From Flavobacteriales bacterium UBA5081 (GTDB lineage Bacteria; Bacteroidota; Bacteroidia; Flavobacteriales_E; Vicingaceae): DNA of 64,000 nucleotides. The stretch is from contig DIAJ01000033.1 of assembly GCA_002415785.1 (NCBI GenBank), positions 67,180 through 131,179 on the forward strand, read 5' to 3'. Every line of letters starts with the position of its first letter. Within the stretch, counting starts at the first letter, position 1. A program made the position numbers and the translations under genes. A model generated the notes under the pieces. It made no database searches and was not told where the DNA came from. It saw only the letters and a list, made by a program, of their open reading frames with translations. This document shows, in pieces, positions 42,770-50,838 of this stretch.

Positions 42770-44872
42770 TTGAAAGCACACTTATTAAAATATCAATTTG
42801 TTCTACTGTCACTTATCTTCATAAGTGTACAAAGTGGATTTTCTCAAGAAGTAGATGAAGTTGATCTAAAAAATAACATTATTGAACAAAGAGTAGATTT
42901 TCTGCTTGATGCTAACGAAAGTGGAGATGCTGATTTTACTACATTATTTGAACAATTGGAATACTATTACGACAAGCCCATCAACTTAAACGCTGCCGAT
43001 GAATTGGATTTGATTGATTTAGGATTGTTAAATGATATTCAAATTAACAATTTGTTTGCGCACATTGAAAAGCACGGTAAACTCATTGCCTTTGAGGAAC
43101 TTCAAAGCATTGAGGGTTTTGATTTAGAAAGCATCCGTATGATTCAGCCTTTTACCAAAGTTAGCGGCGACCTTGACCAACCATCGCTTTCTTTTAAGAA
43201 CATCATCGACGAAGGCTCTTCACAGTTTTTTTTAAGGTATACCAGAATAGTTGAGGAACAAAACGGCTATGCACCGATTTCCGATGAAGAACTTGAAGAG
43301 AATCCAAACAGCAGATACCTTGGTAGTCCCGATAGAATTTACAGCCGATATCGCTTTAATTATGCGAACAATATCAGCTTGGGATTTACAGCAGAAAAAG
43401 ATCCGGGAGAAGAGTTTCTTCAAGGAAGCCAGCCCAATGGTTTTGACTTTTACTCTGCACATTTATTTTTACAGGGCTTTGGTAAAGTTAAGCAGTTAGC
43501 CATAGGAGATTTTCAGGCTCAATTTGGTCAGGGATTAACTTTTTGGTCGGGTTTAGCCTTTGGAAGAACCCCAAGCATTTTCACGCTTAAACGAAATGCC
43601 CCAAAACTCAGGCAATATACTTCTGTTCAAGAAGATTTATTTTTAAGGGGCGGTGGACTAACATTGGCGCACAACAATTTTGAACTCACTGTTTTTTACT
43701 CTTCAACAAAAGTGGATGCAAACATTTCAGGACTTGACACCCTCAACAATGAATTCATCGTATCATCTCTCTCAGAAGATGGTTTTCACCGAACTGAATC
43801 TGAATTAGAAGATAAAAACGCCATTAGAAATACTTATTTGGGAGGTCATTTAGCTTATAATAAACGAAATTTAAAACTAGGAATTACGGCTGTTCACAAT
43901 GAGATTGGCGCACAATTTCAACCAAGAGAGCAGACTTACAACAAGTTTAGCAACTTAGACAATAACAATACAAACCTGGGATTCGATTATAACTATCTCT
44001 ACAAGAATGTAAATCTATTTGGAGAAGTTTCTCATTCAATTGACGGTGGAATCGCCTATACCAATGGTGCCTTAATAGTAATTGACCCAAGACTTTCACT
44101 TGCCATTCAAAACAGAAAGTTTCAAAAAGACTACGCTCCACTTCAGAGTAATGCTATTGGCGAAAGTTCAACAAACACAAATGAAGAGGGAACTTTTATT
44201 GGAATTAATGCTCGCCTAAGCGAAGAGCTAACACTTTCGGCTTATGCCGATCGCTTTGCATTTAAATGGCTGCGTTTTCAAACAGATGCACCTTCAGAAG
44301 GTCATCGTTTATTAGCACAAATCAACTACAGTCCTTCCCGAGCAATGGATGTGTATTTTAGATTCCGACAAAGAAATAGAGGTAGAAATGATCGTTTTAA
44401 TGAATCAGAAATTAATCAAATAGCAGAAGAAAGCACGACTAATTACCGACTGCATTTTGCCTACAAAATCACTTCCGCATTTCAAATTAAAAGCAGAGTT
44501 GAATTGACAGACTACCGTTTAGGAAATCATCGTGAAAACGGACTATTAATTTATCAAGATCTAATTTACAAACAACTAAGTTCGCCCATTTCATTTTCTG
44601 CCCGCTATGCTTTATTTGATACCGACTCCTACTACAGCAGAATTTACGCTTATGAAAGTGATGTGCTTTATGCCTTTTCAATTCCGGCATACAACGGCAG
44701 AGGAAGTCGATTTTACATTACCGCAAAATACCATATTGCCAGAGGAGTGGATTTTTGGTTGAGATATGCGCAAACTTATTATACAGACCGATATGAAATT
44801 GGCAGCGGAAAAGAACAAATTAACGGCAACACAAAAAGTGAAGTTAAAGCTCAACTTCGTTTAAAGTTTTAA
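42770..44872 (+). CDS. Helix-hairpin-helix domain joined to a large outer-membrane beta-barrel
   Basis: 700 residues. TTG start 3 nt after the preceding stop, then a signal peptide (MKAHLLKYQFVLLSLIF...SGFSQ). A helix-hairpin-helix region (about 60-135; INLNAADELDLIDLGLLND, later FEELQSIEGFDLESI) of the ComEA-like kind is followed by a long barrel (about 140-700) ending in KAQLRLKF. The HHH motif usually binds DNA non-specifically, so an outer-membrane DNA-binding or DNA-uptake role is a hypothesis. Member of the three-gene outer-membrane cluster. Confidence 0.85.
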   Translation: MKAHLLKYQFVLLSLIFISVQSGFSQEVDEVDLKNNIIEQRVDFLLDANESGDADFTTLFEQLEYYYDKPINLNAADELDLIDLGLLNDIQINNLFAHIEKHGKLIAFEELQSIEGFDLESIRMIQPFTKVSGDLDQPSLSFKNIIDEGSSQFFLRYTRIVEEQNGYAPISDEELEENPNSRYLGSPDRIYSRYRFNYANNISLGFTAEKDPGEEFLQGSQPNGFDFYSAHLFLQGFGKVKQLAIGDFQAQFGQGLTFWSGLAFGRTPSIFTLKRNAPKLRQYTSVQEDLFLRGGGLTLAHNNFELTVFYSSTKVDANISGLDTLNNEFIVSSLSEDGFHRTESELEDKNAIRNTYLGGHLAYNKRNLKLGITAVHNEIGAQFQPREQTYNKFSNLDNNNTNLGFDYNYLYKNVNLFGEVSHSIDGGIAYTNGALIVIDPRLSLAIQNRKFQKDYAPLQSNAIGESSTNTNEEGTFIGINARLSEELTLSAYADRFAFKWLRFQTDAPSEGHRLLAQINYSPSRAMDVYFRFRQRNRGRNDRFNESEINQIAEESTTNYRLHFAYKITSAFQIKSRVELTDYRLGNHRENGLLIYQDLIYKQLSSPISFSARYALFDTDSYYSRIYAYESDVLYAFSIPAYNGRGSRFYITAKYHIARGVDFWLRYAQTYYTDRYEIGSGKEQINGNTKSEVKAQLRLKF

Positions 44873-44875
44873 GTC

Positions 44876-45235
44876 ATGAGTAAAAGATTGCGAAGCAAAA
44901 AACAGTACTACCTTTTTCACACAAGCCTATTTTTGGCATTTGCCATTATACTTTTTGCTCAAAATGATACATTTCTAGCTAGCTTTTTATTTTTTAGCGC
45001 AATGATAAACCTTTTAGCATATCGTCAGCTGCCTTGGCGAATAGCGCCTATCACTGTAATCATAAACCTTTTTAATTCCGCTGTTGGAGCTACACTTGCT
45101 TATAACTTTTGGACAATCAACTACAATTATCCGGCAATCTTATGGTTATTGCTGAGTGTAGCTTACCTTATTGCCTCCTTTCGTCAGATTTATTGCATTG
45201 TGGTTTACCGTTTGAAGAAGAAATACAAGCGATAA
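44876..45235 (+). CDS. Small integral membrane protein
   Basis: 119 residues with about four hydrophobic helices (LFLAFAIILFAQN, FLFFSAMINLLAY, ITVIINLFNSAVGATLAY, ILWLLLSVAYLIASF) and basic ends. No known family recognised. Starts 3 nt after the HHH-barrel gene, so it belongs to the same transcript. Convergent with aroA. Confidence 0.75.
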   Translation: MSKRLRSKKQYYLFHTSLFLAFAIILFAQNDTFLASFLFFSAMINLLAYRQLPWRIAPITVIINLFNSAVGATLAYNFWTINYNYPAILWLLLSVAYLIASFRQIYCIVVYRLKKKYKR

Positions 45236-45244
45236 AAAATACGC

Positions 45245-46480
45245 TTAGCTCGTAATTTTAACCACTCCACATTTTTCTAATTCCTCCCAAAAGTGAGGGA
45301 AACTTTTGCTAACTACCTTCGGGTTTTCGATTTCAACCTCATTAAACAAGACAGCCAGTGGGGCTAAACACATCGCCATTCTGTGGTCGTTATATGTAGA
45401 AAAAGCAACTTTCAAGTTAATGTCAATTTCCTTTTTGGGAATTATTTGAATCGTATCTTTTCCGAGCTCTTTTACCTTTACTCCTATTTTATCTAATTCA
45501 TTTTTCAATGCTGATACTCGATCAGATTCTTTAATTCTAAGTGTTTGCACGCCCTTAATTTCTGCAAAGTCGCATAAAATTGCAGCGGTAACTGCAACAG
45601 ATGGAATCAAATCAGGACAGTCGGTTAAATCCAATGTAAGCGACTGTTGAACTTCCGGTCCTTTTATTAATTCTACTCCGGTAGTTGTAAAAACTGTTTT
45701 TACTCCGAAGGATTCAAAAACACTTGCCAAACGCCGATCTCCTTGTAAACTATTTTCGCTCAAACCAACAAACGTTATTTTGGGAATATTTGTCAAGGCC
45801 AACATCTGATAAAAAAAAGCAGCAGAAGACCAATCCTTCTCCACTTCTAATTCAACCTTAGAAGAATATTTTGAAGGAATTACAGTTATTAATTTCCCCT
45901 TAAAATGAATCTCTGCATTTAATCGTTTCATCAAAGAAACCGTTAAGTCAACATAGGGTTTTGAGACCAACTCACTCAACCCAACTTTAAGTGTTGTAGA
46001 TAAATAAGGTGCAATCAACAACAAGGCTGAAACAAATTGGCTGCTGACAGATGCATCCACCTTCAACTCCCCTCCGGATAATTTTTTCCCAACAATTTCC
46101 AATGGAGGATAGCCCTCTTTTTCTAAATAACTTATCTGAGCTCCCAATTTTCTGAGCGCATCCACCAAAATTCCAATCGGTCGTTCATGCATGCGATCTG
46201 CTCCACTTAGCCTAACTCTTTTTCCTTCTTGTATTGCAAAATAAGCGCATAAAAATCGATAAGCTGTACCAGCCATACCGACATTAACTTCTGGCTTTGT
46301 TGAAGCTAAGGCACGCTGCAGTAGGATTGTGTCTTCAGCAGAAGAAAGTCCGCTTATCCTAAATGAATTGTTTGCTAACGCCTGCATAATCAACAAACGA
46401 TTACTCTCACTCTTTGAAGAAGGCAAGTTAATTTCTACTGCACTATTCTGTTTATTAGCTATTAAGGTCAACTTATCCAT
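45245..46480 (-). CDS. aroA: 3-phosphoshikimate 1-carboxyvinyltransferase (EPSP synthase)
   Basis: 411 residues, slightly short for the enzyme. Recognisable elements: LPSSKSESNRLLIMQAL, GMAGTAYRFLCAYFA, the DCPDLIPSVAVTAA stretch, RIKESDRVSAL and YNDHRMAMCLAPL. It transfers the enolpyruvyl group from PEP to shikimate 3-phosphate. It overlaps aroB by 8 nt and is co-transcribed with it. Confidence 0.96.
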   Translation of the reverse strand: MDKLTLIANKQNSAVEINLPSSKSESNRLLIMQALANNSFRISGLSSAEDTILLQRALASTKPEVNVGMAGTAYRFLCAYFAIQEGKRVRLSGADRMHERPIGILVDALRKLGAQISYLEKEGYPPLEIVGKKLSGGELKVDASVSSQFVSALLLIAPYLSTTLKVGLSELVSKPYVDLTVSLMKRLNAEIHFKGKLITVIPSKYSSKVELEVEKDWSSAAFFYQMLALTNIPKITFVGLSENSLQGDRRLASVFESFGVKTVFTTTGVELIKGPEVQQSLTLDLTDCPDLIPSVAVTAAILCDFAEIKGVQTLRIKESDRVSALKNELDKIGVKVKELGKDTIQIIPKKEIDINLKVAFSTYNDHRMAMCLAPLAVLFNEVEIENPKVVSKSFPHFWEELEKCGVVKITS

Positions 46481-47537
46481 TTTTTGCTACATAATCTAAG
46501 AGAGCAGTTTTTACCTCCATTTCTGAAACTTCCACATCGATTTCAGCACTTCCAATTTGCTTCAATAAAGTAAAACGACTTTTTCCCATTTCACTTTTTT
46601 TATCCTGTTGTATAAAATTTACAATTTCATCAATAGCAGGCTCACTAAAGTCGACTTTAGCATAAAAGTGCTGAATGGTTTGAGCAATTTCATTAAACAC
46701 CTCTTTTGGCAAGTTTAAATACTTTATTGACAAAAAGCTTTCGATATAAATGCCGGCAGCTATAGCAAAACCATGAGGTATTGGTTGACCGATTTTCATA
46801 CAATAGCTCTCAATAGCATGTCCCACAGTATGACCAAAATTCAACTTTTTCCGATTTCCTTTTTCTAGCGGATCCTCTTCTACTATCCTGCTTTTTATCT
46901 GTACAGATTTTTCAATATTATTAGCCAAGCTTTGCCAATTTTCAGGATTTACTTTTATTAGTTCTTCCCAATAATCAGCATCGGCTATTAAAGCGTGTTT
47001 AAGTACTTCTGCAAACCCACTTTTACGCTCATCTGTGGAGAGTGTTTTTAAAAAGGGAGGATAAATAAGAATGGCTTCAGCCCGAGCAAAAAGTCCTAAT
47101 TGATTTTTAAAATGCATAAAATCAATCCCACACTTTCCTCCTATGGCAGCATCGGTCATTGCCAATAAAGAGGTAGGAAGATGAATAAAAGGAATTCCCC
47201 TTTTGTAGATAGAAGCGACAAAGGCACCTAAATCGCTTACCATCCCTCCACCAAGATTGAGCAAGAGTGTCTGCCGATCTGCATTTTCTTTACTTAATTT
47301 CTCCCAAATATTTAAGCAAACTCTCCAATCCTTAGTTGCCTCGCCAGCAGCTTCTACATGTAAAGTAAAGCGATGCTTTTGCTTGATCAGTGCCTCTTCC
47401 AAAATCGGCCAACAAAAACGATGGGTGTTTTCATCACAAAGTATAAAAAGTCGGCTGTATTTATTGATTTCAATTGAGTTCAACAGCGCTTCTGCTGAAT
47501 GTATAAGTTGAGGCTTTGGAAAATTGCTATTCTGCAT
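46473..47537 (-). CDS. aroB: 3-dehydroquinate synthase
   Basis: 354 residues. Key motifs: NLGGGMVSDLGAFVASIYKR, LPTSLLAMTDAAIGGKCGID, and NFGHTVGHAIES with zinc ligands. Converts DAHP to 3-dehydroquinate in the shikimate pathway. First gene of the aroB-aroA pair; a -7 box stands close to the start. Confidence 0.96.
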   Translation of the reverse strand: MQNSNFPKPQLIHSAEALLNSIEINKYSRLFILCDENTHRFCWPILEEALIKQKHRFTLHVEAAGEATKDWRVCLNIWEKLSKENADRQTLLLNLGGGMVSDLGAFVASIYKRGIPFIHLPTSLLAMTDAAIGGKCGIDFMHFKNQLGLFARAEAILIYPPFLKTLSTDERKSGFAEVLKHALIADADYWEELIKVNPENWQSLANNIEKSVQIKSRIVEEDPLEKGNRKKLNFGHTVGHAIESYCMKIGQPIPHGFAIAAGIYIESFLSIKYLNLPKEVFNEIAQTIQHFYAKVDFSEPAIDEIVNFIQQDKKSEMGKSRFTLLKQIGSAEIDVEVSEMEVKTALLDYVAKNG

Positions 47538-47555
47538 GGAGTATCAGTTTCGCTT

Positions 47556-47563
47556 CAAAACTA
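47556..47563 (-). promoter_or_regulatory. -7 box TAGTTTTG of aroBA
   Basis: Exact TAnnTTTG on the minus strand, 18 nt ahead of the ATG at 47537. No clear -33 element. Confidence 0.45.
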
Positions 47564-47754
47564 AGAAAGAATTTGAATTGAGTTAGGGAGTTGTTGAAGT
47601 GATTTGTCATAAAAGAAGGGCAAAGTTTAAAGTTATTTAGAGTATAGAAAATAGAAGTTTGAAGTACTTAAAGTTGAATTTGTTTTTTTCAACCGAAAAG
47701 TGGCAATGACCGTTAAGAGTTTCAACTTTTATATAAGCCTGCTAACTAGACACT

Positions 47755-47799
47755 AAATCTCGCGACAGCGAGAGAGTTTCAGCTTTCACTGTTTCATAT
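47755..47799 (-). repeat. Dispersed intergenic repeat, copy D
   Basis: Read on the minus strand: ATATGAAACAGTGAAAGCTG then CTCTCGCTGTCGCGAGATTT. It shares the complete palindromic core and flanks with copy B. Confidence 0.7.
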
Positions 47800-47867
47800 T
47801 TTCATTTAGATTTCTATCATTTCAAATTTGACGGCTTAATTTCGCCTGTTACTAATTTTTCGCTTTC

Positions 47868-48365
47868 ATGAAAAAAATCGGCCTCATATCAGACACACAC
47901 TCCTTTTTGCATCCTCGTGTTAAGCATCATTTCTCAAACTGCGATGAAATTTGGCATGCCGGAGATATTGGCAATCTAGCTTTAGCCGATGAATTGGCTG
48001 CATTCAAACCGCTTCGAGCAGTTTATGGGAATATTGATGGAACTGAAGTCCGTAAAGTTTATCCGGAGCATTTGCGATTTACACTGGAAGGTGTTGACGT
48101 ATGGATGACACATATTGGGGGCTATCCCAAACGATACGATTTGAGAGTAAGAGATGAAATCAAAAAAAATCCGCCGAAACTATTTATCTGCGGACACTCT
48201 CACATTCTGAAAGCCATGCCCGACCCACAATTGGGTTTATTACATATAAACCCCGGAGCTGCGGGCAAAGTCGGATTCCACCAAGTATTAACACTTATGC
48301 GTTTTGAGCTGGAAGCCGGTAAAATTCAAAATCTAGAAGTCATTGAGTTGGAGAAACGCACTTAG
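47868..48365 (+). CDS. YfcE/MJ0936-type metallophosphoesterase
   Basis: 165 residues. Calcineurin-like metal motifs: LISDTHSFLHP, WHAGDIGN, AVYGNID, MTHIGGYP and FICGHSHI. This family has a two-metal centre and hydrolyses phosphodiesters of unclear natural substrate. Convergent with the DUF4293 gene (overlap of 4 nt at the ends). Confidence 0.93.
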   Translation: MKKIGLISDTHSFLHPRVKHHFSNCDEIWHAGDIGNLALADELAAFKPLRAVYGNIDGTEVRKVYPEHLRFTLEGVDVWMTHIGGYPKRYDLRVRDEIKKNPPKLFICGHSHILKAMPDPQLGLLHINPGAAGKVGFHQVLTLMRFELEAGKIQNLEVIELEKRT

Positions 48366-48829
48366 CGAATACGATCGGCAGCACGAATCAAGGCTTCATC
48401 TTTTTTTATGGAACGAATCGCCAAATAAATAAAAACCATTGGTAAAATCGATGTTAGAATGCCAATGCCATAATTGAGATGAATTTCTGTATCTAACTGA
48501 AATTGTGAAGCCGCAGCATCGAGCATAAAAAAGATTGCTGCTACTAAAATCACCTGAACAAACAAATTCAACTGGCTAAGTTTAATTTGTAGTTGTCGCT
48601 TTTTGAACATAAAAATAACTACTAAACTTACCAAAATACTCAACATATTAATCACTGACAAAGTGGTGGTTGAGTAAAGCATTCCTTCACCGCTTTTGTC
48701 CAGCAAACCATAAATGGAAAACTCATGCAATTGCTCTTCAATCTGAAATTCAGCAATATTTAAAGTAAATGTTACTAAGTTGATTACAATTGCAATTGCT
48801 AAGTAAAGGGTTTGAATTCGTTGCCACAT
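48362..48829 (-). CDS. DUF4293 family membrane protein
   Basis: Start at ATG 48829 (MWQRIQTLYLAIAIVINLVT), 155 residues, with about four membrane segments; the MWQRIQTLYL start is the usual one for the family in Bacteroidota, where it lies near rho. The upstream ATG at 48871 adds an unlikely 14 residues. Function unknown. Confidence 0.88.
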   Translation of the reverse strand: MWQRIQTLYLAIAIVINLVTFTLNIAEFQIEEQLHEFSIYGLLDKSGEGMLYSTTTLSVINMLSILVSLVVIFMFKKRQLQIKLSQLNLFVQVILVAAIFFMLDAAASQFQLDTEIHLNYGIGILTSILPMVFIYLAIRSIKKDEALIRAADRIR

Positions 48830-48949
48830 AGTCTGATTATTTTTTGCAAAGAAACTAAGAAAAAAGAGCAAAGTCTATAAATACATTCAAATTGTACGAA
48901 CTTAAGTCAATTATCACAATCTTTGTAATGAAAGATAAACTCAATCAGC

Positions 48950-49900
48950 TTGACCAATAAAGAAAAATTTAAACGTTTTAGCGAAAAGCACCGTAACAAT
49001 TTACCCTACAGCTTGCATTTTGATTGGTGGAATGAAGTCATCCATAAAAACTGGGATGTAGCAGTGGTTGGTCAGCCTAAGCAAACAATAGCTGTTTGGC
49101 CATATTTTTTTAGAAAAAAAGGACCTTGGAAGGTCATTTCCTCTGCTTACTTTACCCCTTATGTAGGTCCTTATATCATTTATCCGGAGGATCAAAAACC
49201 TTCGACAAAGGTGAGCTTTGAGCATAAAACTATTCAAGCACTCATTGAGCAGTTACCTAAAGTCGCCTCTATTGAGCAAAAGTTTCATTTGAATTTTAAT
49301 AACGGACTTAGCTTTCAATGGAATAATTTTGAAGAAAGCATTGGCTACACTTATGTGTTAGACTTAAACCAAAGCAAAGAGAACCTTTGGAGCAATTTGA
49401 GAGAAAACATACGCCGACAGATTAAAAAAGCCGAAAAGGATTTAATTACCTACAACGATTTTAATGCCCCCTTAGTAGAAAAGTTATTTCAGTCTACTTT
49501 TGCACAACAAAACACCAACTACCCTATTGGTGATGAGAAGATCATTGAGCGACTAGTCAGTTTCATCAACAATCACCAAAGCGGAAACGTACTCTTTGCC
49601 AAGGATAAAAAAGGAAATATAAATGCAGTGAATACTTGCGTTTACGATGCAGAAACCGCCTATTACCTCATAGGAGGAAGCGAAGCGAAGTTCAAAAACT
49701 CCGGCGCTATGAGCTGGCTCATGTGGCAACAAATTTTAGCAGCAAAAGAAAAAGGTTGCATGGTTTTTAACTTCGAAGGCAGCTCCATTCCTTCGATTGA
49801 ACGATTTATTAGAGGTTTTGGAGGTGAGTTAAAAAGCTACCACCAAATTTACAAGCTAAACTCTAAAAGTTTGAAGATTGCGGAGAGGATTCGGGGGTGA
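48950..49900 (+). CDS. FemAB/GNAT-like acyltransferase
   Basis: 316 residues. No ATG fits the N-terminus; TTG at 48950 (MTNKEKFKRFSEKHRNNLPY) is the probable start. C-terminal acetyltransferase-6 type core: NLRENIRRQIKKAEKDL, VNTCVYDAETAYYLIGGSEA, FNFEGSSIPSIERFIRGFGG, and LKSYHQIYKL. This is the pattern of FemAB-related proteins that use aminoacyl or acyl-CoA donors, often in cell-wall or exopolysaccharide modification. A ten-codon mini-ORF from ATG 48928 runs through the start, possibly coupling translation. Confidence 0.78.
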   Translation: MTNKEKFKRFSEKHRNNLPYSLHFDWWNEVIHKNWDVAVVGQPKQTIAVWPYFFRKKGPWKVISSAYFTPYVGPYIIYPEDQKPSTKVSFEHKTIQALIEQLPKVASIEQKFHLNFNNGLSFQWNNFEESIGYTYVLDLNQSKENLWSNLRENIRRQIKKAEKDLITYNDFNAPLVEKLFQSTFAQQNTNYPIGDEKIIERLVSFINNHQSGNVLFAKDKKGNINAVNTCVYDAETAYYLIGGSEAKFKNSGAMSWLMWQQILAAKEKGCMVFNFEGSSIPSIERFIRGFGGELKSYHQIYKLNSKSLKIAERIRG

Positions 49901-49928
49901 GGTTTTAGTATTAGAAACCAATGTTTTG

Positions 49929-49992
49929 ACCAACGGTTTGGCTATGAGCAGTAGCGTCCCGCAGGGCGCTATTGCTTATAGGTTTTGTTGGT
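49929..49992 (-). repeat. attC-like long imperfect hairpin
   Basis: Outer arms ACCAAC (49929-49934) and GTTGGT (49987-49992) pair exactly; an unpaired internal region of about 6 nt on each side follows, then an inner stem CTATGAGCAGTAGCG against CGCTATTGCTTATAG with mismatches at two positions, and a CCC-GCA-GGG tip. Order of outer box, spacer, inner stem with extra-helical bases and terminal hairpin is that of an integron attC site, but GTTGGT does not fit GTTRRRY exactly. The stop codon of the neighbouring gene lies inside it. Confidence 0.5.
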
Positions 49993-50283
49993 ATTAGTTT
50001 TGTCTATTTTTTCAATTAGTTCGTTAATGTCATTTTTAAGTAGTTCCTGACGTTCAGTCGATAGTTCATCAAAAACTGGAGTTCCATAGTAATTGTCAAG
50101 AAGTTCGATTACTTCATTTCTCAGTTGTTCTGTTTCTCTCTGATTAATTACTCCACTTAAAATCTTGTTAGTCAAAGCGTCATATTCATCCGTTGGAGCA
50201 CCCGCTTCAATAAATGAGCAAGGGTCCCATTCATTCACAAGTCGTCTTGTTTCTTTGAATATGTCTTTAAAGTCAGAGGTCAT
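49969..50283 (-). CDS. DUF1871-like small protein
   Basis: 104 residues, acidic, all-helical. RRLVNEWDPCSFIEAGAPTD and the following DEYDALTNKI match the WDP-x-APxDEYD pattern of DUF1871. Such small acidic proteins also occur as immunity-type proteins; the role here is unknown. Translation ends inside the hairpin 49929-49992 (final residues NKTYKQ). It follows the next gene by 3 nt, so the two form a unit. Confidence 0.7.
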   Translation of the reverse strand: MTSDFKDIFKETRRLVNEWDPCSFIEAGAPTDEYDALTNKILSGVINQRETEQLRNEVIELLDNYYGTPVFDELSTERQELLKNDINELIEKIDKTNTNKTYKQ

Positions 50284-50286
50284 TGC

Positions 50287-50655
50287 TCAGTAAAAGTCTA
50301 TTGTTTCAATTTCGTTAGTCTTGATCTTAAGTGTTGGTGAGTAACCTGCTTCAACGTAATGTCCTTGACTACAGAGTTCCTGTCCGTCTTTGAATTGACA
50401 GCAAATTTTGAATTCTCCTTCTCCTGGGTTAGGGAACACTAAAATTGTCTCACTTTGTCCGTTAAGCTGAATTTTTTGGTTTGAATAGGTTGAAGTCAGA
50501 ACCACGTTATCCACTTTTCTTTCTGTCTCAAATAAAAGTCGGACTGTAACGTGATTTTTTGGAACTCTCGTTTCCACAGTAAAAAAATCCTTAATCAGAA
50601 AGAATGAACTACTGAGAACAACTCCAATTAGTAATCCGATTAACGTCTTTTTCAC
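50287..50655 (-). CDS. Membrane-anchored hypothetical protein
   Basis: 122 residues with an uncleaved or signal-type N-terminal hydrophobic segment (MKKTLIGLLIGVVLSSSFFL) and a beta-rich domain after it (HVTVRLLFETERKVDNVVL, GEGEFKICCQFKDGQELCSQ) with three cysteines that may form a disulfide. No family recognised. First gene of the unit with the DUF1871-like gene. No good -7 box was seen just upstream. Confidence 0.6.
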   Translation of the reverse strand: MKKTLIGLLIGVVLSSSFFLIKDFFTVETRVPKNHVTVRLLFETERKVDNVVLTSTYSNQKIQLNGQSETILVFPNPGEGEFKICCQFKDGQELCSQGHYVEAGYSPTLKIKTNEIETIDFY

Positions 50656-50765
50656 GGTCTTTTTAAATTAATGCCAACTAATAAATATCCACATAATCAT
50701 AGTACTTTTTCACCTAGCGGATACTTAGCCATACAAACATAACCATTTTACAGCTAGTTGATATA

Positions 50766-50790
50766 CAAAAAAAGCCGACTCTCGTCGGCT
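50766..50790 (-). terminator. Rho-independent terminator of the M6 protease gene
   Basis: On the minus strand AGCCGAC-GAGA-GTCGGCT (50790-50773; 7-bp stem, 4-nt loop) is followed by a run of T (complement of A 50767-50772). It sits 49 nt past the stop of the protease gene at 50839. Confidence 0.85.
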
Positions 50791-50838
50791 CTTCAATCAT
50801 GAAAAGAATTTAAACTCTATTTGGCATCATTCACTGCT

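Larger units (their letters stand above)
47538..47867. other. 330-nt intergenic region with one repeat copy
   Basis: No gene. It holds the aroB promoter box near 47556 and copy D of the dispersed repeat at 47755-47799; otherwise A/T-rich sequence. Confidence 0.6.

Noticed and set aside
48928..48960. Ten-codon mini-ORF before the FemAB-like gene as a gene on its own
   Set aside because: Too short and out of frame; mentioned only as possible translational coupling.
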